Below are positions 58,900-64,000 of a DNA stretch of 64,000 bases, one piece after another. The position numbers were made by a program, and so were the translations under genes. The stretch covers positions 237,443 to 301,442 of the forward strand of contig NZ_KZ821206.1 of assembly GCF_003184905.1 (NCBI RefSeq). Reading direction: 5' to 3'. Under the pieces are notes generated by a model. The model made no database searches. It saw only the letters and a list, made by a program, of their open reading frames with translations, and had not been told where the DNA came from. The stretch is from Bacillus sp. CGMCC 1.16541 (GTDB taxonomy: Bacteria > Bacillota > Bacilli > Bacillales > Bacillaceae_H). Positions within the stretch are counted from its first letter, which is position 1; each line of letters starts with the position of its first letter.

Positions 58900-59695
58900 A
58901 ACGAACACCAAAAAATTGTTTAATACGTGCAAAGATTCCTTTGCTATCTTCATCTAATGATTGAAGAGGAACCGCTTCTCCTAAAATACGTCTCGCAATA
59001 TTGCGATAAGCAATCGATGCTTTACTTGACGGGTCTAGTGCAATGGGTTCACCACTGTTAGAAGCTTTAATGACATTATCGTCATCTGCTACAATACCGA
59101 TTAAATCAATCGCTAATAGTTGAACGATTTCATCAACATCGAGCATATCACCTGTTTTAACCATATGGTTACGAATACGGTTGATAATTAACTTTGGTGG
59201 CTGAATGTCTTCTTTTTCTAATAGTCCGATGATACGATCTGCGTCTCGAACAGCCGATATTTCTGGTGTTGTCACAACTAAAGCCTGATCCGCACCAGCA
59301 ACTGCATTTTTGTAACCTTGCTCAATTCCAGCAGGACAATCAATAATGATATAATCATAATCTTGCTTAAGCTCAAGAATTAATTCTTCCATTTGTTCAG
59401 GAGTAACAGCTGTTTTATCACTTGTTTGAGCAGCAGGCAGTAAGTACAAACATTCAAAACGCTTATCTTTAATTAAGGCCTTTTGTGGTTTACAACGCCC
59501 TTCTACTACATCTACAAGATCATAAATAATGCGATTTTCTAGCCCCATTACAACATCTAGGTTACGTAATCCAATGTCTGTATCAATCAAACATACACGT
59601 TTCCCAGCTAACGCTAGGGCTGTACCTAAGTTGGCTGATGTCGTTGTTTTCCCAACGCCACCTTTTCCAGACGTAACAACAATAGCCTCTCCCAC
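58898..59695 (-). CDS. minD: Septum site-determining ATPase MinD
   Basis: A 265-residue deviant Walker A ATPase. VVTSGKGGVGKTTTSANLG gives the P-loop at about residues 9-18, DYIIIDCPAGIEQGY is the Walker B region, and the C-terminal amphipathic helix IFARIKQFFG (about 252-262) binds the membrane. It recruits MinC to block division near the poles. The start is GTG 59695, with AAAGGAG 9 nt upstream. It follows minC by 2 nt. Confidence 0.96.
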   Translation of the reverse strand: MGEAIVVTSGKGGVGKTTTSANLGTALALAGKRVCLIDTDIGLRNLDVVMGLENRIIYDLVDVVEGRCKPQKALIKDKRFECLYLLPAAQTSDKTAVTPEQMEELILELKQDYDYIIIDCPAGIEQGYKNAVAGADQALVVTTPEISAVRDADRIIGLLEKEDIQPPKLIINRIRNHMVKTGDMLDVDEIVQLLAIDLIGIVADDDNVIKASNSGEPIALDPSSKASIAYRNIARRILGEAVPLQSLDEDSKGIFARIKQFFGVR

Positions 59696-59697
59696 TG

Positions 59698-60381
59698 TTA
59701 ATTGCTCCTTTCTAACCTTGTCAAATGAGGTCTTAGATGCGACAGCAACTGAACTCGCTCTATCACCATTTGATTCTCTTCATTTAGATATGCACATTCC
59801 ATTTCACTTTTACTGCTCTCATCACTTTCATCGGTTGCTCGAGTAATGATATCACTAATGCGTAGCTGTGAAGGTTTCATGACAGATGCAGCAATGACCG
59901 CTTGCTTATTATCGTTATAACCAGCATGAGCAATCCCCTTTAACGCACCTATTATAAAAATATTTCCTCCTGCAATCACCTTACCTCCAGGGTTCACATC
60001 TCCAACAAGTAATAAATCACCTGGTACATGAAGAACTTGTCCTGAACGTATGACTTTTGCAACAGAAACAATTTCGTTTTCTTCTTTTAATCGCAGTGCA
60101 TCTTCTTTCAAAATAACGTTACAATCAATCTCTCCCACTACTAAGTGTCTTTTCTTTTGAATGATGACCTTTAATTCTTCTTCTTGTTCAGTTGTTAAAT
60201 ATCGATTTCCAACTTTCACATGAACCGCTACAAATTGGTCATTGTCCCCATGTTGATTTGTTGATAACTTTGAATCTAATTCCTTTAGTAGCTCTTGAAA
60301 TGAACACGTGTCATCGAGATGCAACGTTAGTCCATCCTTTGTTCCTTTTATTGTTATATATTGTTGCTTTTGTTTGTTCAC
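59698..60381 (-). CDS. minC: Septum site-determining protein MinC
   Basis: A 227-residue inhibitor of FtsZ assembly. It has an N-terminal domain (about 1-95) and a C-terminal beta-helix domain with [20 protein letters not shown] and [20 protein letters not shown]. The start is GTG 60381 ([17 protein letters not shown]), 6 nt after GAGGTG, matching the family start; twenty in-frame codons upstream belong to the leader and are rejected. It is co-transcribed with mreD and minD. Confidence 0.94.
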   Translation of the reverse strand: MNKQKQQYITIKGTKDGLTLHLDDTCSFQELLKELDSKLSTNQHGDNDQFVAVHVKVGNRYLTTEQEEELKVIIQKKRHLVVGEIDCNVILKEDALRLKEENEIVSVAKVIRSGQVLHVPGDLLLVGDVNPGGKVIAGGNIFIIGALKGIAHAGYNDNKQAVIAASVMKPSQLRISDIITRATDESDESSKSEMECAYLNEENQMVIERVQLLSHLRPHLTRLERSN

Positions 60382-60484
60382 GAAGCTCACCTCAACGAAT
60401 GTATAATTTCGACAGAGACCTACTAAATTCCTCTTTTTCAATCAAGTCGTTTTCTACTTATTACTTCTATCTTACTAGATCGTG

Positions 60485-61015
60485 TTATAAACGTTCATCT
60501 AAAAATTGCACTTTCCACTTTTGAAGCTTTACTTTCAATGGATAGGAAAAGAACAAGAAAAAGACGGCATTTAAAATCAATGTCGCGTAAAATCGTTGTT
60601 GCAAAAATCGGTCAAAGGTCATATCGGTTACATGAATTAAAACGTTAATTCCATATATATAAAATTCAATAATTGTCACAGCGAACAAAGCTAAAATTGA
60701 CACCACAACGAGGTTGTTTTGAAGGACTTTCATCATTTTTGAAATAAGATAGCAAACAGCTGGAATTCCAAGCATGTAAACACCTAACACATCCGTAAAA
60801 GCGACATCGTAAAGCATACCAAAGATGAGTCCATAAATCATGGCTTGCTTTAAACTAAAATAAACCGCCATTAATACAAGGATAATGACGACAAAACGAG
60901 GTGAAAGAACCCATTCTCGTAAGAAAGGTTCAACGGCTATAAAGTTTACAACCATGCTTTCACCGATAAAGGCAATTGAAACAAGAAAAGGTAAGAAGAA
61001 CCGATTTACCGTCAT
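60485..61015 (-). CDS. mreD: Rod shape-determining protein MreD
   Basis: A 176-residue membrane protein with about five spans, part of the elongasome with MreB, MreC, RodA and PBPs. Visible are the charged N-terminus MTVNRFFLPFLV and the GLIFGMLYDVAFTDVLGVYM block, conserved in Bacillus MreD. The start is ATG 61015, overlapping the mreC stop by 4 nt (ATGA), with GGAGG 7 nt upstream. Confidence 0.93.
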   Translation of the reverse strand: MTVNRFFLPFLVSIAFIGESMVVNFIAVEPFLREWVLSPRFVVIILVLMAVYFSLKQAMIYGLIFGMLYDVAFTDVLGVYMLGIPAVCYLISKMMKVLQNNLVVVSILALFAVTIIEFYIYGINVLIHVTDMTFDRFLQQRFYATLILNAVFFLFFSYPLKVKLQKWKVQFLDERL

Positions 61016-61881
61016 TCTTCTTCCTCCTCTGTTAATAAGGTATCTGCCGTTTCTGTACGCGTCGCAATAATAACGTGATCCAAGTCATACAAGTCTGCAG
61101 CTGGTTTTACATAGGCTTTTTGAGTTAATCCGTGTTCATCTGGCTCAATCTCAATAATTTCACCAATTGGGAGACCATCTGGAAACACTCCACCTAAACC
61201 TGATGTAATCACGAGTTGCTTTTCTTTAATTTTCGCATCAGCTGGAATGCGGCGAAGTAAAAGAGCTTTTTTCTTCTCGTCGTATCCTTCAATTAAACCG
61301 TATTCTTTCTTCTCAGCTTGAATAATGGCTGAAATTCGATTTGTACGATCTAACGAACTAACGAGTTGTACAGTGGACGTCATGTCTGACACATGTTTGA
61401 TTTTACCAATTAATCCTTGAGGAGTAATAACGGCCATATTCTCTTTCACACCATGTGCTCGACCACGGTTTAGCGCAATTACTTCATGCCAACGATCAGG
61501 ATTTCTCGCAATGACACTTGCTTCAATTGGATCATACTGTCTTAGGCTATCTTGTTTATCTAGCTGTTCTCTTAACTTTTCGTTTTCATCTTCTAATTGT
61601 CTAGCTTTAGCTTGTAACTGCATATGTTCATCTAATCGAGACTTTAGTAGCTCGTTTTCTTCATATGTACGCTTCAAATCGCCTACATTCTGAAAGAAAC
61701 CCGCCACATACTGTGCGGGTTGATGAAGCGTTGCCTGAACGAGTCCTACCGAATCCTTTACGAATCGCTCAGGTAATGTAATAGATTTACGACCATTTAA
61801 TGAAAAACCGATCAATGCCACTAAAACGATAATACTCACTAGTAAAATAATTAAACGTTTATTCAGGAAAAACTGTGGCAT
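61012..61881 (-). CDS. mreC: Rod shape-determining protein MreC
   Basis: A 289-residue protein with one N-terminal span (about 7-25), a coiled coil (about 60-105, EENELLKSRLDEHMQLQAKA) and an extracellular beta-barrel domain (about 115-270; VIARNPDRWHEVIALNRGRA, VITPQGLIGKI). It links cytoplasmic MreB to wall synthases. The start is ATG 61881 (MPQFFLNKRL), 6 nt after AGAGGTG; a GTG three codons earlier is inside that site. Confidence 0.94.
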   Translation of the reverse strand: MPQFFLNKRLIILLVSIIVLVALIGFSLNGRKSITLPERFVKDSVGLVQATLHQPAQYVAGFFQNVGDLKRTYEENELLKSRLDEHMQLQAKARQLEDENEKLREQLDKQDSLRQYDPIEASVIARNPDRWHEVIALNRGRAHGVKENMAVITPQGLIGKIKHVSDMTSTVQLVSSLDRTNRISAIIQAEKKEYGLIEGYDEKKKALLLRRIPADAKIKEKQLVITSGLGGVFPDGLPIGEIIEIEPDEHGLTQKAYVKPAADLYDLDHVIIATRTETADTLLTEEEEE

Positions 61882-61900
61882 GATGTACACCTCTTATTTT

Positions 61901-62926
61901 TTATCGGTAAGAATCTCCAGCTCTGTTTTTAAATAAATCAATATGATCTAATGCTTTACCAGTACCAATTGCAACACAATCAAGTGGATCTTCTGCAATA
62001 ACAACCGGCATGTTTGTTTCTTCACTAATTACTTTGTCTAAGTTACGCAATAACGCTCCACCACCAGTTAAGACAATTCCGCGGTCCATAATATCAGCCG
62101 CTAGTTCTGGAGGCGTTTGCTCTAATGTACTTTTAACAGAATCGACAATTGCCGTAACCGTATCTTTTAACGCATCTGCAATTTCTTCAGCAGAAATTTC
62201 AATTGTTTTTGGAAGACCCGTTAATAAGTCACGACCACGGATTTCCATGTTCTCGATTCCTTCTGGTGTGCTTGCTGAACCGATTTCAACTTTTAGCGCT
62301 TCAGATGTACGCTCACCAATCATTAAGTTATAGTTTTTACGGATATATTGAATAATTGCCTCATCCATTTCGTCACCGGCAATACGAATTGACTGACATG
62401 TAACGATTCCACCTAATGAGATAATGGCAACTTCCGTTGTTCCTCCACCGATGTCAACAACCATACTACCTGTTGGCTCCCAAACTGGTAAATTAGCACC
62501 GATCGCTGCAGCAAATGGCTCTTCAATTGTATACGCATCACGAGCACCTGCTTGACGAGTTGCATCAATGACTGCGCGCTTTTCTACAGCCGTAATTCCT
62601 GATGGCACACAAACCATCACATACGGTTTACCTGCGAATAAGCTTTTTGATTTTTGAGCTTGTTTAATGTAATATTTCATCATCGTCGCTGTTGTTTCAT
62701 AATCTGCAATTACGCCATCTTTCATTGGACGAAGTGCTACGACATTACCAGGTGTACGACCAATCATATTTTTCGCGTCGTTACCAACCGCAACAATTTG
62801 TTTTGAGTCTGTTTGTAAAGCCACAACTGACGGCTCACGAACAACAATTCCTTTTCCTTTTACATATACGAGTGTATTAGCAGTACCTAAATCTATTCCA
62901 AGGTCTCTTGTACCGATTCCAAACAT
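61901..62926 (-). CDS. mreB: Actin-like cell shape protein MreB
   Basis: A 341-residue bacterial actin that forms membrane-bound filaments directing lateral wall growth. Phosphate 1 motif is [20 protein letters not shown], phosphate 2 [20 protein letters not shown] and the adenosine motif [14 protein letters not shown]. An N-terminal membrane-binding helix (MFGIGTRD) is present. The start is ATG 62926, with GGGAG 8 nt upstream. Two candidate promoters lie in the gap behind radC. Confidence 0.97.
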   Translation of the reverse strand: MFGIGTRDLGIDLGTANTLVYVKGKGIVVREPSVVALQTDSKQIVAVGNDAKNMIGRTPGNVVALRPMKDGVIADYETTATMMKYYIKQAQKSKSLFAGKPYVMVCVPSGITAVEKRAVIDATRQAGARDAYTIEEPFAAAIGANLPVWEPTGSMVVDIGGGTTEVAIISLGGIVTCQSIRIAGDEMDEAIIQYIRKNYNLMIGERTSEALKVEIGSASTPEGIENMEIRGRDLLTGLPKTIEISAEEIADALKDTVTAIVDSVKSTLEQTPPELAADIMDRGIVLTGGGALLRNLDKVISEETNMPVVIAEDPLDCVAIGTGKALDHIDLFKNRAGDSYR

Positions 62927-63011
62927 GTGTATATCTCCCTTTCTCAAACTGAAATGCTAAGATGTTCCATTCAGTAAATAAACATGTATCTTATTGAATC
63001 CACCAGTCTTT

Positions 63012-63040
63012 ATTTTGTCTACTTCTTTGACAGATGTCAA
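63012..63040 (-). promoter_or_regulatory. Proximal sigma-A promoter of mreBCD-minCD
   Basis: TTGACA (63035-63040), 17 nt, CAAAAT (63012-63017) on the minus strand. Confidence 0.65.
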
Positions 63041-63048
63041 CGCCAAAT

Positions 63049-63078
63049 ATTGTATGATAAACCTCTATCACTTGTCTA
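63049..63078 (-). promoter_or_regulatory. Distal sigma-A promoter of mreBCD-minCD
   Basis: TAGACA (63073-63078), 18 nt, TACAAT (63049-63054) on the minus strand, in tandem with the promoter at 63012-63040. Confidence 0.5.
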
Positions 63079-63159
63079 TTCATTCATAACAATTGTAAAC
63101 AACTTGTCATCTAAAACATGACTTCTATTATAACTCACACGAAAAAAAAAACATAGTAT

Positions 63160-63846
63160 TTACATGTACCCTTTTTCTTTTAAGCTAATGTACTTACGAT
63201 CTCCGATAATTAAGTGATCAAGTAATTCAATTCCAATGATATCTCCACATTCTTTTAGGCGTTTTGTCACTTCAATATCTTCCCTGCTTGGTGTTGGGTC
63301 TCCGGAAGGATGGTTATGAAGGCAAATAATAGAGGCGGCTGAGCGGCGGAATGCTTCTTTATACACTTCCCGTGGATGTACAATCGAGGCATTTAAGCTT
63401 CCAATGAAAATAGTTTGTTTATGAAGAATTTGATTTTTGGTGTTTAAATAGAGGCAAACAAAGTGCTCTTGAGATAGTACTCTCATTTCTTCCATCATGT
63501 AGTCAGCACCATCTTGAGGGCTACGGATCGTGTATCGATTTTCTGAGCGAAGCTGTGCAATTCGCTTACCTAGCTCAATTGCAGCAATAATTTGAACCGC
63601 TTTTGCTGAACCCACTCCTTTAATATTTGTCATTTCATCAACCGTTGCTTCGGGTAATAACTTCAACCCATCAAAGTGATTTAAAATACGATTCGAAAGT
63701 TGTAACACCGATTCTTCTTTTGTTCCTGTTCTCAGTAAAATCGCAACAAGTTCATGATTGGACAAACTTCCTGATCCCTTTTGGATGAGGCGCTCACGCG
63801 GTCTCTCATCCTGCGGGAAGTCTTTAATCATTAATGATTGATTCAT
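63160..63846 (-). CDS. radC: RadC family JAB domain protein
   Basis: A 228-residue protein. An N-terminal helix-hairpin-helix region (about 30-85, with MTNIKGVGSAKAVQI) is followed by a JAMM/MPN+ domain with the zinc motif HNHPSGDPTPSREDIE (about 175-190). The old link to radiation repair is not well supported; the family is probably a metal-dependent hydrolase of unknown target. The start is ATG 63846, with GGAG 9 nt upstream; ATG 63831 is an alternative. It lies between maf and mreB as in B. subtilis. Confidence 0.94.
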   Translation of the reverse strand: MNQSLMIKDFPQDERPRERLIQKGSGSLSNHELVAILLRTGTKEESVLQLSNRILNHFDGLKLLPEATVDEMTNIKGVGSAKAVQIIAAIELGKRIAQLRSENRYTIRSPQDGADYMMEEMRVLSQEHFVCLYLNTKNQILHKQTIFIGSLNASIVHPREVYKEAFRRSAASIICLHNHPSGDPTPSREDIEVTKRLKECGDIIGIELLDHLIIGDRKYISLKEKGYM

Positions 63847-63863
63847 TCAGTCGCACTCCTTCT

Positions 63864-64000
63864 TTACATCGTATAATGAAACCCGATTTTCTCAAGCTCC
63901 CTAACGGTACGAGAAAGAGGTAAACCAACAACTGAAAAGTAGTCTCCTTTAATTTCTTTCACAAAGATGGCACCAAGTCCTTGAATGCCATAAGAGCCTG
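63864..64000 (-). CDS. maf: Maf-like nucleotide pyrophosphatase, C-terminal part, cut by window edge
   Basis: The frame reads [20 protein letters not shown], then [20 protein letters not shown] and the end HYTM before TAA at 63864-63866. These are the conserved C-terminal blocks of Maf, a dTTP/UTP (house-cleaning) pyrophosphatase. Only about 45 residues are visible. It lies 17 nt upstream of radC, as in the B. subtilis maf-radC-mreBCD-minCD cluster. Confidence 0.9.
   Translation of the reverse strand, partial: GSYGIQGLGAIFVKEIKGDYFSVVGLPLSRTVRELEKIGFHYTM

Overview
The window is a low-GC chromosomal segment from an endospore-forming member of the Bacillaceae (Bacillus in the broad sense). The main evidence is gene order: it closely follows the B. 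subtilis yrrN-alaS-recD2-trmU-cymR-hisS-relA-secDF-ruvAB-nad-obg-spoIVF-min-mre-maf region. It also carries sporulation genes (spo0B, spoIVFA/B, bofC, spoVB, safA, a coxA-like lipoprotein, an RsfA-like regulator). An RNase E/G gene beside rplU, a kinase between safA and coxA, and a cation diffusion facilitator next to secDF argue against B. subtilis itself. I cannot name the species. Nearly all genes lie on the minus strand, probably the leading strand; the seven plus-strand genes are rarA, the rsfA-like gene, yrvJ, spoVB, yrzE, nifS and nadR.

Layout: 1-3.9 kb, tRNA wobble-uridine modification (yrrN, trmR), mltG, yrzB, ruvX, yrzL. 3.9-11.6 kb, alaS with T-box, yrrI, two small genes (yrzQ, yrzR), recD2, yrrB. 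11.6-18.3 kb, mnmA and its cysteine desulfurase, cymR, rarA, an rsfA-like gene, tcdA. 18.4-26.3 kb, 6S RNA, aspS-hisS with a His T-box, yrzK, yrvJ, dtd, relA. 26.5-36.6 kb, apt, recJ, CDF transporter, secDF, comN, spoVB, yrbG, yrzE. 36.7-41.8 kb, yajC-tgt-queA-DUF2905-ruvBA and bofC. 42-45.2 kb, spore-coat genes (coxA, kinase, safA). 45.4-50.7 kb, NAD biosynthesis (nadBCA, nifS, nadR). 50.7-57 kb, pheAB, obg, spo0B, rpmA-prp-rplU, rng. 57-64 kb, spoIVFAB, minCD, mreBCD, radC, partial maf.

Functional themes: tRNA maturation and charging (alaS, hisS, aspS, mnmA, trmR, yrrN, tcdA, tgt, queA, dtd), DNA repair (recD2, rarA, recJ, ruvAB, ruvX), stringent response and purine salvage (relA, apt), cell shape and division (mreBCD, minCD), and spore development.

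The most unusual element is a dispersed 122-123 bp repeat at three places (about 2986-3135, 11776-12085, 13262-13466). Each block starts exactly at the 3' end of the gene upstream of it, in the same orientation relative to that gene, and in at least two cases appears to supply the stop codon. Two micro-ORFs with perfect ribosome-binding sites flanking coxA, and a 13-bp hairpin at the safA/kinase junction, are also worth checking. I found no prophage, insertion sequence, CRISPR array or tRNA gene.
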